From an uncultured Eubacteriales bacterium (GTDB lineage: Bacteria > Bacillota > Clostridia > Oscillospirales > Butyricicoccaceae), in contig USML01000054.1 in the NCBI GenBank assembly GCA_900555855.1, forward strand, positions 1 to 12,791: DNA of 12,791 bases. Direction: 5' to 3'. The notes below the pieces were generated by a model. It ran no database searches. It was not told the DNA's origin and was given only the letters and a program-made list of their open reading frames with translations. Position numbers and translations under genes: made by a program. Below, piece after piece: positions 1-7,846 of this stretch (position 1 is the first letter of the stretch; each line of letters opens with the position of its first letter).

Positions 1-116
1 AGCCGAAAGCAGGCGCCCGTCCGTGGCTGCTTACGGAAAAGTAGTCCCTTCACGTTTTTTTCACTTACGTACGTCAAGCTGACGACAAAGTTTGAATTGC
101 TTTTCCAATTCCCAAA
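1..116 (+). repeat. Tandem structured repeat, copy 1
   Basis: First of two adjacent, similar non-coding units; each begins AGCCGAAAGC. Over the first 48 bases the two copies match at 39 positions by eye. The unit contains a hairpin with arms GGCTGCTT (25-32) and AAGTAGTC (39-46) around a 6-nt loop; it pairs fully only if G-U wobbles are allowed, which points to plus-strand RNA. A second hairpin has arms GAATTG (94-99) and CAATTC (106-111). The shared block CAAGCTGACGA lies at 75-85. The window edge may cut off further copies to the left. I do not recognise the family. Confidence 0.65.
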
Positions 117-229
117 AGCCGAAAGCCGGCGCCCGTTCGCGGCTACTGCCGGGACAGTAGCCCCTCACATCTTTTACATAAGTTCGGCAAGCTGACGATA
201 GAGTTTGAAATGCTTTGCAAAAAACTGAA
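117..229 (+). repeat. Tandem structured repeat, copy 2
   Basis: Second unit, 113 nt against 116 nt for copy 1, opening AGCCGAAAGC. Its main hairpin is perfect: GGCTACTG (141-148), loop CCGGGA, CAGTAGCC (155-162). Every stem position that differs from copy 1 keeps its pairing, including a T-A to G-C double change at the loop-closing pair. The shared CAAGCTGACGA block recurs at 188-198. A further AGCC starts at 230 but the sequence then diverges, so no clear third copy exists. Confidence 0.65.
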
Positions 230-357
230 AGCCTGCAGTTTCAAAACTTCGGCGGGGCAAGGGACGGCGGATGCGGGTGCGTGCGGTGCGGTAAGCGCGG
301 CGGGCACGCGGACGAGTGGGGCATCGGGTGGTTATACGGAGCGGTGAAGTTCACTCC
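230..357. other. Intergenic stretch without recognisable gene
   Basis: G-rich sequence between the tandem repeats and the glf terminator. Open frames through it run into the glf coding region on the opposite strand and have no ribosome binding site or recognisable protein motif. I see no promoter, RNA gene or mobile element in it. Confidence 0.5.
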
Positions 358-403
358 AAACGTAAGAACAAGGCTGCCGTACGGCAGCCTTGTTCTTACG
401 TTT
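358..403 (-). terminator. 46-bp perfect palindrome, glf terminator (probably bidirectional)
   Basis: The stretch is an uninterrupted perfect inverted repeat centred between 380 and 381, with core arms GGCTGCC and GGCAGCC around GTAC. The arms extend outward through AAGAACAA / TTGTTCTT, so an A-rich arm pairs with a U-rich arm as in many Firmicute terminators. It overlaps the last two bases of the glf stop codon, fitting a factor-independent terminator for the minus-strand operon. By symmetry it could also stop transcription coming from the repeats on the plus strand. There is no long pure U tract after the stem. Confidence 0.75.
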
Positions 404-1508
404 ACCCTTCCGTCTCGCGGACCGCCGCAGCAAGAGCGGCTTCCACAACGTCGTCCATATCAAGATAGCGGTAAAGTCCCAGCCTGCCGCCGAATATCAC
501 GTTCTTCTCGCCTTCGGCGAGAGCGGCATAGCGCTTATACAGCCCGTTGTTTCGCTCGTCGTTCATGGGATAGTACGGCTCGCAGCCGCGCTCCCACTTT
601 GCCGGGTACTCCCTGGTTATTACCGTTTTCGGCTGCCTGCCGAACTCAAAATGCTTGTGCTCGATTATTCTCGTGTACGGCACCTTGTAGTCCGTGTAGT
701 TGACAACGGCGCAGCCCTGGAAATTATCCATATCAAGCACCGACGTTTCAAAGCGCAGGCTTCTGTATTCAAGCTCGCCGAGCCGATAGCCGAAATACTC
801 GTCTATCATGCCGGTGTACAGTATCTTTTCCGCCTCGTTTGAAAGATTTTCCCGATCGCCGTGAAAATCCGTATCCGTGCGGACGTCGATCCCCGAAAGG
901 AGCTTTTGCAGCATGGGGGTGTATCCGCCCTCGGGTATGCCCTGATATCTGTCGTTGAAATAGTTGTTGTCATATGTAAATCTGACGGGCAGACGGCGGA
1001 TTATAAACGCCGGCAGCTCGCTGCAGGGTCTGCCCCACTGCTTTTCGGTGTAGCCCTTTACCAGCTTTTCATATATATCCCTGCCCACAAGACTTATAGC
1101 CTGCTGCTCAAGATTTTCGGCGCTTTCGCAGGCGCCGTCACGCTTCTGACGCTCAATTTCCGCCATGGCCTCGCCGGGGGTGCGCACGCCCCAGAGCTTT
1201 GAAAACGTGTTCATGTTGAACGGCAGGTTGTAGACCTCGTCGCCGTACACCGCGATCGGGCTGTTCGTGTATCTGTTGAAACGGGCAAAGCGGTTTACGT
1301 AATTCCACACCTCGTCACTGTCCGTGTGGAAAATATGCGCGCCGTAGCGGTGGACGTTTATGCCCTCCTCCTCTTCGGTATAGACGTTGCCGCCTATATG
1401 AGAGCGCTTGTCTATAACAAGGCATTTTTTGCCCGCGTCGGTCATCTGCCTGGCAAATACGGCGCCGTACAGCCCCGCGCCCACTATGAGATAATCGTAG
1501 TTTTTCAT
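402..1508 (-). CDS. glf: UDP-galactopyranose mutase
   Basis: Flavoenzyme that interconverts UDP-galactopyranose and UDP-galactofuranose, supplying galactofuranose for surface polysaccharide in the cytoplasm. The 368-residue length matches the bacterial family. Visible features are the N-terminal FAD Rossmann motif GAGLYGA (residues 10-16), the VIDKRSHIGGNVY segment (31-43), YGAHIFHT (55-62), RRLPVRFTYDNNYFNDRYQG in the substrate region, the QGCAVVNYTD and PYTRIIEHKHFE blocks, and the C-terminal GGRLGLYRYLDMD FAD/substrate motif. The start is supported by GGGAG a few bases upstream. Its ATG overlaps the stop of the radical SAM gene (ATGA), indicating translational coupling. It is the last gene of its operon and runs straight into a palindromic terminator. 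No glycosyltransferase or capsule cluster is visible next to it. Frequent ATA isoleucine codons match its leftward neighbours rather than the genes right of 5500. Confidence 0.97.
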   Translation of the reverse strand: MKNYDYLIVGAGLYGAVFARQMTDAGKKCLVIDKRSHIGGNVYTEEEEGINVHRYGAHIFHTDSDEVWNYVNRFARFNRYTNSPIAVYGDEVYNLPFNMNTFSKLWGVRTPGEAMAEIERQKRDGACESAENLEQQAISLVGRDIYEKLVKGYTEKQWGRPCSELPAFIIRRLPVRFTYDNNYFNDRYQGIPEGGYTPMLQKLLSGIDVRTDTDFHGDRENLSNEAEKILYTGMIDEYFGYRLGELEYRSLRFETSVLDMDNFQGCAVVNYTDYKVPYTRIIEHKHFEFGRQPKTVITREYPAKWERGCEPYYPMNDERNNGLYKRYAALAEGEKNVIFGGRLGLYRYLDMDDVVEAALAAAVRETEG

Positions 1509-2440
1509 GAAATTCTCCCGTTTTCGATGTCGGAATGTTCTCTGCCGCCCGCCGCCCTTGAAAAATCGGGCGTATATCGGCAGTCGGAGCTTGAAGCGTC
1601 CTGCGAATAGCCCTCAAAGCCCATTTCAAGCGCCGCGCTTCTGACGCTTTCGTACTCAAACGTCGTGACCCTGCGCCGTATCTCCGGCATATCCGGCGGA
1701 GCAAAATCCGGCGTGTACTGGCTCATAAGGCTCAGTATAATATTTTTTGTGCCGACGGCGTCGGCGATCTTTTCAAGAACCTTCAGAGAATCGTGCCTCT
1801 GCCCGGGCAGCACCAGATGGCGCACTATGACCCCGCTGCGCAGCATACCGCCGCCCGAAAAAACGGGGGTGCCCACCGTCTCGACCATGGCGCGCAGCGC
1901 CGGCAGCGCCGCGTCCGTATAGTCGGGACAGGCGCTGTATTTCGCGCCGACGGAGTTCGTGCCGTACTTGAAATCCGTAAGATAAATGTCTGCGTAGCCC
2001 TTGAGAGCGCGGATCGCCTCTCCGCGCTCGTATCCGCCGGTATTGAACACGACGGGCACCGTCGGGCGGTACAGATCAAGCGCCTTTGTGATCTGACAGG
2101 CAAACTGCGTGGGCGACACAAGATTTATATTGTACGCGCCTGCAGCCTCAAGCTTTTCAAATATTTCGGCAAGCCGCTCGGGGGACACGGTCTCGCCCGC
2201 GCCGCCTCGACTGATATCGCGGTTCTGGCAGAAAACGCACCTGAGCGGGCAGCCGGAGAAAAACACGGCTCCGCTGCCGCGGTGACCGTCGCTGCCGCTT
2301 ATGCACGGCTCCTCCCAGCGGTGAAGCATGACTTTTGCGACGCGAACCTCGGCGCCCTCGCCGCAGGCGCCCGCCGCGCGATATCTGTTTGCGCCGCACC
2401 TGCGGGGGCACATTTCGCATCGGGATAGATCAAAATTCAT
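1505..2440 (-). CDS. Radical SAM protein, PflX-type (pyruvate formate-lyase activase-like)
   Basis: Predicted cytoplasmic iron-sulfur enzyme of 311 residues that would cleave S-adenosylmethionine reductively. The cluster motif CX3CX2C is at C64, C68 and C71 within SGCPLRCVFCQN, preceded by GSGAVFF. A Cys-rich N terminus (C8, C11, C15, C26, as in CEMCPRRCG) is typical of the PflX branch (COG1313). The NINLVSPTQF and NTGGYE blocks also fit that branch. The substrate is unknown; members are often labelled as pyruvate formate-lyase activating enzymes without proof, and no glycyl-radical enzyme is nearby. The start ATG is the natural N terminus of the family and an in-frame TAA lies 24 nt upstream, yet no Shine-Dalgarno sequence is visible and the C-rich arm of a hairpin lies just upstream. 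Its stop overlaps the glf start by 4 nt. It probably shares a transcript with the lipoprotein gene. Confidence 0.9.
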   Translation of the reverse strand: MNFDLSRCEMCPRRCGANRYRAAGACGEGAEVRVAKVMLHRWEEPCISGSDGHRGSGAVFFSGCPLRCVFCQNRDISRGGAGETVSPERLAEIFEKLEAAGAYNINLVSPTQFACQITKALDLYRPTVPVVFNTGGYERGEAIRALKGYADIYLTDFKYGTNSVGAKYSACPDYTDAALPALRAMVETVGTPVFSGGGMLRSGVIVRHLVLPGQRHDSLKVLEKIADAVGTKNIILSLMSQYTPDFAPPDMPEIRRRVTTFEYESVRSAALEMGFEGYSQDASSSDCRYTPDFSRAAGGREHSDIENGRIS

Positions 2441-2452
2441 ATTATATCGGTC

Positions 2453-2476
2453 GGGGAGGGCTTAGGCGCCCTCCCC
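2453..2476. terminator. Strong GC hairpin between lipoprotein and radical SAM genes
   Basis: A 9-bp perfect stem, GGGGAGGGC (2453-2461) with GCCCTCCCC (2468-2476), and a 6-nt loop. On the plus strand a T-rich run (2480-2490) follows, so it has the shape of a terminator in that direction, although no plus-strand gene precedes it. In the minus direction, the direction of the genes, the run is on the 5' side and no U tract follows. There it may act as a partial terminator, an RNA-processing or stability hairpin, or a control on the next start codon. Confidence 0.55.
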
Positions 2477-2487
2477 CGCTTTTTCTT

Positions 2488-2859
2488 TTATTTCTGAGCG
2501 TTCACAAGATCGTACAGGCTGCTGTTGGTCACGGTATAATAGACCGCGTCGCCGCTGCCGCCTATGATAAATTCATTTTCTCCCATAACGTATACGGGAA
2601 CGGTCTTGCCGTCGCTGAGGATAAACAGTATCATATCCGTGCTGCCGCTGACGTCGCTGGGACTTGCCTCCTCGCCCACGGTGCTCTCGTTGTAAGCCTT
2701 TCTGTAGGCTTCGGTGTCAAGCTCTTCGCCGGTAGATGTCAGGTATACTTTAGTAACGCCGCCCTCGTCGAGAGGAGTGAATTCGATCTTCGCGCCGCAC
2801 GCCGCCAGCATAAGGCAGACGCAAACGGCCGCAAGTATTACAGAAGCGAGTTTTTTCAT
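2488..2859 (-). CDS. Small putative lipoprotein of unknown function
   Basis: A 123-residue protein with a classical lipoprotein signal: a Lys-Lys N terminus, a hydrophobic stretch (about residues 4-20), and the lipobox LAAC with the modified Cys at position 21. It should be diacylglyceryl-anchored to the outer face of the cytoplasmic membrane. The remaining ~100 residues are polar with beta-like stretches (for example MILFILSDGKTVPVYVMG) and contain no catalytic motif I recognise. The arrangement loosely recalls small Firmicute lipoproteins such as DUF5301, but this is memory, not a match. GGAG lies 7 nt before the ATG. The gene has its own consensus promoter just downstream of uvrA and is the first gene of a probable lipoprotein-radical SAM-glf transcript. 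Confidence 0.82.
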   Translation of the reverse strand: MKKLASVILAAVCVCLMLAACGAKIEFTPLDEGGVTKVYLTSTGEELDTEAYRKAYNESTVGEEASPSDVSGSTDMILFILSDGKTVPVYVMGENEFIIGGSGDAVYYTVTNSSLYDLVNAQK

Positions 2860-2910
2860 AAAGCATCTCCGTTATATGCAGAAATTTTTGCCGCGGCTTT
2901 GCTTACGGCA

Positions 2911-2939
2911 ATTATACCAAACGGCGCGCGCCTTGTCAA
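2911..2939 (-). promoter_or_regulatory. Consensus sigma-A promoter for the lipoprotein operon
   Basis: Read on the minus strand: TTGACA (2939-2934), a 17-nt spacer, and TATAAT (2916-2911). Both hexamers match the housekeeping consensus exactly. Transcription would start near 2904, giving a leader of about 45 nt. The spacer holds the 10-bp palindrome GGCGCGCGCC (2923-2932), a possible operator. The promoter lies between the uvrA stop and the lipoprotein start, so the downstream genes need not depend on uvrA transcription. Confidence 0.88.
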
Positions 2940-2956
2940 CACAAAGCGCAGCCGTC

Positions 2957-5791
2957 TCAGCCGCGAAGCTTGTCCTTAAGATACTGCCCCGTATAAGACT
3001 TTTTGCACTTTGCGACCTTTTCCGGCGTGCCGCAGCAGACTATCTGCCCGCCGCCGTCTCCGCCCTCGGGCCCGAGATCTATAATATAGTCCGCGGTTTT
3101 TATAATATCAAGGTTGTGCTCTATGACAAGCACTGTGTTGCCCTGATCCACAAGGCGCTGCAGCACCTCGATGAGCTTTTCGACGTCTGCGGAATGCAGT
3201 CCCGTCGTAGGCTCGTCAAGCACATATATTGTCCTGCCCGTGCTGCGCTTTGAAAGCTCCGTTGCAAGCTTTACCCTCTGCGCTTCTCCTCCGGAAAGCG
3301 TTGTGGACGACTGGCCTATCTTTACATATCCCAGACCTACGTCGCACAGAGTACGCAGCCTTGAGGAGATGCGGGGGATGTCCGCAAAGAATTCCGCTCC
3401 CTCCTCGGCGGTCATTTCAAGCACGTCGGCAATACTGCGCCCTTTGTACTTGACCTCAAGGGTCTCTCTGTTGTACCGTTTGCCGTGGCAGACGTCGCAG
3501 GTGACGTACACATCGGGCAGAAAGTGCATTTCTATCTTCTTCACGCCGTCGCCCTCGCAGGCTTCGCAGCGTCCGCCGCGGACGTTGAACGAAAATCTGC
3601 CCGATTTGTATCCGCGCAGGTTCGCGGCGGGAGTTTTTGCGAAAAGCTCGCGTATATCAGCGAAAAGTCCCGTATAGGTCGCGGGGTTTGAGCGCGGAGT
3701 CCTGCCTATGGGACTCTGGTCGATGTTGATGATCTTGTCGAGCGCCTCGGTACCGAGGATATCCTTGTGTTTGCCCGGATATGTGACGGCGCGGTTGAGC
3801 TTTGCCGCAAGAGAACGGTAAATAATTGAGTTTACAAGAGAGGATTTTCCGCTGCCTGAAACGCCCGTCACGCATACAAAGCATCCGAGCGGGATACTTA
3901 CGTCAATGTTTTTAAGGTTGTTTTCGCAGGCGCCCACAACGGTGAGAAAGCTGCCGTTGCCGCTGCGCCGCGTTTTGGGCACAGCGATCTTTCTTCTGCC
4001 GGAGAGAAACGCGCCGGTTATTGACTTTTCGTCCTTTTTGATCTCCTCCGGCGTTCCTGCGAAAACGACTTCTCCGCCGTGCACGCCCGCGCCGGGACCT
4101 ATATCGACGATATAGTCCGCCGCCTCCATCGTCTCCTCGTCGTGCTCGACGACGATAACGCTGTTGCCCAGGTCTCTCAGACTTTTCAGCGTGGAAATGA
4201 GCTTTGTGTTGTCCCGCTGATGCAGACCGATGCTGGGCTCGTCCAGTATATAAAGCACGCCTGCCAGAGAAGAGCCTATCTGCGTCGCAAGGCGTATGCG
4301 CTGCGCTTCTCCGCCGGAGAGCGTTCCGCTGCGGCGCGAAAGGGTCAGATAATCAAGTCCCACGGAGACAAGAAAGCCCAGGCGCGAGCGCAGCTCTTTG
4401 ATGATCTCGCGGGCGATCTGCATTTCCGTTTCGGTAAACTCGAGAGAGTTTACGAATTTGAGAGAGTCGGCAACGGACATGGAGCAGAACTCGTCGATAT
4501 TCTTGCCGCCCACCGTCACCGCGAGGGACGCGGGGGAAAGTCTGCTGCCGCCGCACTCGGGGCAGGGCAGCTCCTCAAGAAACTGATCGTAGTAGTCCTG
4601 TTCCGCACCACCCTGCGCCATGCGTGCGGAGATCATTTTCACAATGCCGTCGTACTTGACCTTCTGGCGGCGCACATAGCCGCCGAAGCCGCGGCTGATG
4701 TCATATATCTCGTCGCCTGTGCCGTACAGCAGAGCTTTCATGGCAGAGTCGGAGAAGGTGGAAAGAGGCTGATCCATGGTAAAGCCGTGGTGCCGTCCCA
4801 CCTCTGCGAACAGCGGACCCATCCATGTGTCGGGGCCCAATGTTTTGAAGCCGTTTACCGCAATTCCCGAATCAAGCAGCGAAAGCGAGCGGTCGGGCAT
4901 GATGCGGTCGATGGAGATGCGCTGCGTAACTCCCAGACCCGAGCAAGCCTTGCACGCGCCGAAGGGATTGTTGAACGAAAACATTCTCGGCTCAAGCTCG
5001 CCGAGGCTTATGCCGTGCTCGTCGCAGGCATAGTTTGTGGAAAACTGGTATTCCTTTTCCTCGCCGCCGTCGCGGGGGACGGTGAGCACGATCAGCCTGC
5101 CGCCGCCCTCTCTGAGGGCGGTCTCAACGCTGTCGGTCAGGCGCGTGCGCAGATCGGGCTTCATCACAAGCCTGTCCACAACGATCTCTATATTGTGTTT
5201 CTGATTTTTTTCAAGCTCGAATATTTCGGAAAGATCGTATATGATGCCGTCGCAGCGGACTCTTGAAAATCCGCTTTTCTTGGCGGACTCAAAGACCTTT
5301 TCGTGTCTGCCCTTCTTGCCGCGGACAACGGGCGCAAGCAGCATAAAACGCTCGCCCTCGGGCAGCTCCGTAATGCGGTCGAGTATCTGATCCGTCGTCT
5401 GCTGGCGTATCTCCTTTCCGCATATGGGACAGTGCGGCACGCCGAGGCGCGCGTACAGAAGGCGGAGATAGTCGTATATCTCCGTTACCGTGCCCACGGT
5501 GGAGCGGGGGTTTTTGGAGGTGGTCTTCTGGTCGATGGAGATGGCGGGGGAGAGACCCTCGATGGAGTCCACATCGGGCTTCTCCATCTGGCCGAGAAAC
5601 ATCCGGGCATAGCTGGAGAGCGACTCCACATACCGCCGCTGGCCCTCGGCATAGATGGTGTCGAAGGCAAGGCTGCTCTTGCCGGAGCCGGAGATGCCGG
5701 TGATCACCGTCAGCTTGTTGCGGGGGATGGTCACATCCACATTTTTTAGATTGTGGGCGCGGGCGCCCTTGATGATGATGGAATCCTGCAT
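2957..5791 (-). CDS. uvrA: Excinuclease ABC subunit A (UvrA)
   Basis: DNA-damage sensor of nucleotide excision repair; as a dimer it loads UvrB at lesions. The 944-residue length is normal. It has two ABC ATPase modules: Walker [10 protein letters not shown] (32-40) and GVSGSGKSS (643-651), signature LSGGEAQR (491-498 and 832-839), and Walker B LDEPS/LDEPT (516-520 and 858-862). Zinc ligands are visible as C256-x2-H259 with C280-x2-C283, and C742-x2-C745 with C765-x2-C768. The first site has His where the E. coli protein has Cys. The start has GAGGA about 8 nt upstream and follows uvrB by 21 bp, so the two should be co-transcribed. Codon habit changes abruptly near residues 86-105: before it all Ile codons are ATC, afterwards ATA and ATT are common. 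The reading frame is nevertheless intact, so the protein should be functional if the join is natural. Confidence 0.98.
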   Translation of the reverse strand: MQDSIIIKGARAHNLKNVDVTIPRNKLTVITGISGSGKSSLAFDTIYAEGQRRYVESLSSYARMFLGQMEKPDVDSIEGLSPAISIDQKTTSKNPRSTVGTVTEIYDYLRLLYARLGVPHCPICGKEIRQQTTDQILDRITELPEGERFMLLAPVVRGKKGRHEKVFESAKKSGFSRVRCDGIIYDLSEIFELEKNQKHNIEIVVDRLVMKPDLRTRLTDSVETALREGGGRLIVLTVPRDGGEEKEYQFSTNYACDEHGISLGELEPRMFSFNNPFGACKACSGLGVTQRISIDRIMPDRSLSLLDSGIAVNGFKTLGPDTWMGPLFAEVGRHHGFTMDQPLSTFSDSAMKALLYGTGDEIYDISRGFGGYVRRQKVKYDGIVKMISARMAQGGAEQDYYDQFLEELPCPECGGSRLSPASLAVTVGGKNIDEFCSMSVADSLKFVNSLEFTETEMQIAREIIKELRSRLGFLVSVGLDYLTLSRRSGTLSGGEAQRIRLATQIGSSLAGVLYILDEPSIGLHQRDNTKLISTLKSLRDLGNSVIVVEHDEETMEAADYIVDIGPGAGVHGGEVVFAGTPEEIKKDEKSITGAFLSGRRKIAVPKTRRSGNGSFLTVVGACENNLKNIDVSIPLGCFVCVTGVSGSGKSSLVNSIIYRSLAAKLNRAVTYPGKHKDILGTEALDKIINIDQSPIGRTPRSNPATYTGLFADIRELFAKTPAANLRGYKSGRFSFNVRGGRCEACEGDGVKKIEMHFLPDVYVTCDVCHGKRYNRETLEVKYKGRSIADVLEMTAEEGAEFFADIPRISSRLRTLCDVGLGYVKIGQSSTTLSGGEAQRVKLATELSKRSTGRTIYVLDEPTTGLHSADVEKLIEVLQRLVDQGNTVLVIEHNLDIIKTADYIIDLGPEGGDGGGQIVCCGTPEKVAKCKKSYTGQYLKDKLRG
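5477..5536. other. Codon-usage discontinuity inside uvrA (possible recombination or assembly junction)
   Basis: On the minus strand, Ile residues 5, 6, 7, 22, 30, 33, 46, 77, 84 and 86 of UvrA are all ATC. The next Ile, residue 105 (5477-5479), is ATA. Sampled later stretches are mixed or ATA-rich: ATA, ATA, ATT around residues 128-140; ATC, ATA, ATA, ATA, ATC around 183-203; mostly ATA and ATT at the C terminus. Genes to the right largely use ATC, while glf on the left starts with ATA for its first Ile. The intervening stretch encodes the highly conserved [13 protein letters not shown] region, where two genomes could most easily be joined. Confidence 0.6.
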
Positions 5792-5812
5792 AAATTGTTT
5801 CCTCGATTCAGT

Positions 5813-7810
5813 TTACCGGTCTTTTTTGGTTTTCTGCGCTTCCTCCTGCTGCCGCCGCAGATCCCGGATCTGGTCCCGCAGGACGGCGGCATATTCAAAC
5901 TCCAGCATTTTGGAGGCCTCCTTCATCTGGCGCTCCAGACGGCGGATCTCCTCCTCCATGGCGGAAAGGCTCAGCTTTTTGCGGCTGGCCTGCGGCAGCT
6001 TGGCGGAGGCGTCGTGGGAGATCTCGATGATGTCCCGGACGCTCTTGTAAACGGTCTTGGGGGTGATGCCGTGTTCCCGGTTAAAGGCGGACTGCACGGC
6101 CCGGCGGCGGTTGGTCTCGTCTATGGCCGCCTGCATGGAGGGCGTAACAGTCTCGCCATAGAGGATGACCTTGCCCTCCGCGTTCCGCGCGGCGCGGCCG
6201 ATGGTCTGGATGAGCGACGTCTCGCTCCGCAGGAAGCCCTCTTTGTCGGCGTCTAGAACGGCGACCAGAGAGACCTCCGGCAGATCCAGCCCCTCCCGCA
6301 GCAGATTGATGCCCACCAGCACCTGAAACTCGCCCAGCCGCAGATCCCGCAGCAGCGTCATGCGCTGGATGGTGTCGATATCATGATGCATATATTTCAC
6401 CTTGATATTCTGCTGGGTGAGATAATCCGTCAGATCCTCCGCCATGCGCTTGGTGAGCGTCGTCACCAGGACCCGCTGGTTTTTCGCCTCCCGGGCCTTG
6501 ATCTCCGCGATGAGATCGTCGATCTGCCCCTCCGCCGGGCGGACCTCCACCTCCGGATCCAGAAGGCCGGTGGGGCGGATGATCTGCTCCACGATCTGGC
6601 TGGAGCGGGAGCGCTCATATTCGCCGGGGGTGGCGGAGACATAAACCACCTGACCGACCCGCTGCTGAAACTCCTCGAAGCTCAGCGGCCGGTTGTCAAA
6701 GGCGGAGGGCAGGCGGAAGCCGTAGTTCACCAGCATCTCCTTCCTGGCCCGGTCGCCATGGTACATGGCCCGCAGCTGGGGCAGCATCACATGGGATTCG
6801 TCGATGAACATGAGATAATCCTTGGGGAAATAGTCCAGCAGCGTATAGGGCGCGCTGCCCGGCGCCCGGCGGGACATGACCCTGCTGTAGTTTTCGATGC
6901 CGGAGCAGAAGCCGATCTCCCGGAGCATCTCCATGTCATATTCCGTCCGCTGGCGGATGCGCTGGGCCTCGATGAGCTTGTTGTTTTCCTCGAAATATTT
7001 GACCCGGGCTTCCATTTCCGTCCGGATATCCTGCAGGGCCTCTTCCATTTTGTCCCGGGGTGTGACATAATGGGAGGCAGGATAGATGGCCACATGGTCT
7101 ACGAAGCGCCGGGGCGCGCCGGTGACGGGGTTGATCTCCGCGATGCGGTCGATCTCGTCGCCGAAAAACTCGATGCGCAGGGCGTATTCGTCGGTATAGG
7201 CCAGATGGATCTCCAGCGTGTCGCCCCGGACGCGGAAGCGGTTGCGCTCAAAATTGATGTCGTTGCGCTCATACTGCAGCTCCACCAGCTTGGCGCAGAG
7301 CTTGTCCCGATCCCGCTCCTGTCCCACACGCAGGGAGATCACCATATTGGCGTAGTCGATGGGGTTGCCCAGAGAATAGATGCAGGAGACGCTGGCCACG
7401 ATGATCACATCCCGCCGCTCGAACAGACTGGAGGTGGCGCTGTGGCGCAGCCGGTCCAGCTCCGCGTTTACATCGGAATCCTTTTCAATATAAGTGTCTG
7501 TGGAGGGGATATAGGCCTCCGGCTGGTAATAATCATAATAGGAAACGAAAAACTCCACTGCGTTTTCCGGGAAAAACTCCCGGAACTCCGAGCAGAGCTG
7601 GGCCGCCAGGGTCTTGTTGTGGGTGAGCACCAGCGTTGGCCGCTGGAGCTGCTGGATCACATTGGCCATGACAAAGGTCTTGCCCGCGCCGGTGACGCCC
7701 AGCATGGTCTGCTCCGGAAAGCCCAGCCTGGCCCCCCGCACCAGCTGCTCGATGGCCTCCGGCTGTCCGCCGGCAGGCTGATAGCTGCTTTTCAAACGAA
7801 ATTCCGGCAT
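5813..7810 (-). CDS. uvrB: Excinuclease ABC subunit B (UvrB)
   Basis: Helicase-like damage-verification subunit of nucleotide excision repair; it receives DNA from UvrA and recruits UvrC. From the ATG at 7810 it is 665 residues, the usual length. Visible are Walker A GVTGAGKT (38-45), the beta-hairpin block [10 protein letters not shown] (91-100) that inserts between the strands, the Walker B-like DESH (337-340), the helicase motifs [17 protein letters not shown] and QTIGRAARN, and a C-terminal UVR domain ([20 protein letters not shown]) that binds UvrA/UvrC. The frame stays open 43 codons further upstream, but that would cross the promoter and reach the radC stop. The start at 7810 has AGGAGG 5 nt before it and begins with the family's usual MPEF-like N terminus. 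First gene of uvrBA, behind a promoter carrying a LexA box. Confidence 0.98.
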   Translation of the reverse strand: MPEFRLKSSYQPAGGQPEAIEQLVRGARLGFPEQTMLGVTGAGKTFVMANVIQQLQRPTLVLTHNKTLAAQLCSEFREFFPENAVEFFVSYYDYYQPEAYIPSTDTYIEKDSDVNAELDRLRHSATSSLFERRDVIIVASVSCIYSLGNPIDYANMVISLRVGQERDRDKLCAKLVELQYERNDINFERNRFRVRGDTLEIHLAYTDEYALRIEFFGDEIDRIAEINPVTGAPRRFVDHVAIYPASHYVTPRDKMEEALQDIRTEMEARVKYFEENNKLIEAQRIRQRTEYDMEMLREIGFCSGIENYSRVMSRRAPGSAPYTLLDYFPKDYLMFIDESHVMLPQLRAMYHGDRARKEMLVNYGFRLPSAFDNRPLSFEEFQQRVGQVVYVSATPGEYERSRSSQIVEQIIRPTGLLDPEVEVRPAEGQIDDLIAEIKAREAKNQRVLVTTLTKRMAEDLTDYLTQQNIKVKYMHHDIDTIQRMTLLRDLRLGEFQVLVGINLLREGLDLPEVSLVAVLDADKEGFLRSETSLIQTIGRAARNAEGKVILYGETVTPSMQAAIDETNRRRAVQSAFNREHGITPKTVYKSVRDIIEISHDASAKLPQASRKKLSLSAMEEEIRRLERQMKEASKMLEFEYAAVLRDQIRDLRRQQEEAQKTKKDR

Positions 7811-7815
7811 AAGCG

Positions 7816-7821
7816 CCTCCT
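7816..7821 (-). promoter_or_regulatory. Ribosome binding site that fixes the uvrB start
   Basis: AGGAGG on the minus strand, 5 nt before the ATG at 7810. It selects this start over the ATG at 7939 (and in-frame ATGs between), which would lie upstream of the mapped promoter. Confidence 0.9.
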
Positions 7822-7846
7822 GTCTGATGAAATGTCCTACCCCTCC

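Noticed and set aside
215..703. Plus-strand open frame of 162 codons across the left intergenic region
   Set aside because: Runs through the palindrome and antisense to glf; composition is not protein-like and there is no ribosome binding site.
2438..2449. TATAAT immediately before the radical SAM ATG as a -10 element
   Set aside because: No -35 hexamer at a suitable distance, and transcription would start inside the gene.
4079..5266. Plus-strand open frame of 395 codons opposite uvrA
   Set aside because: Antisense shadow of a conserved gene with intact motifs on the other strand.
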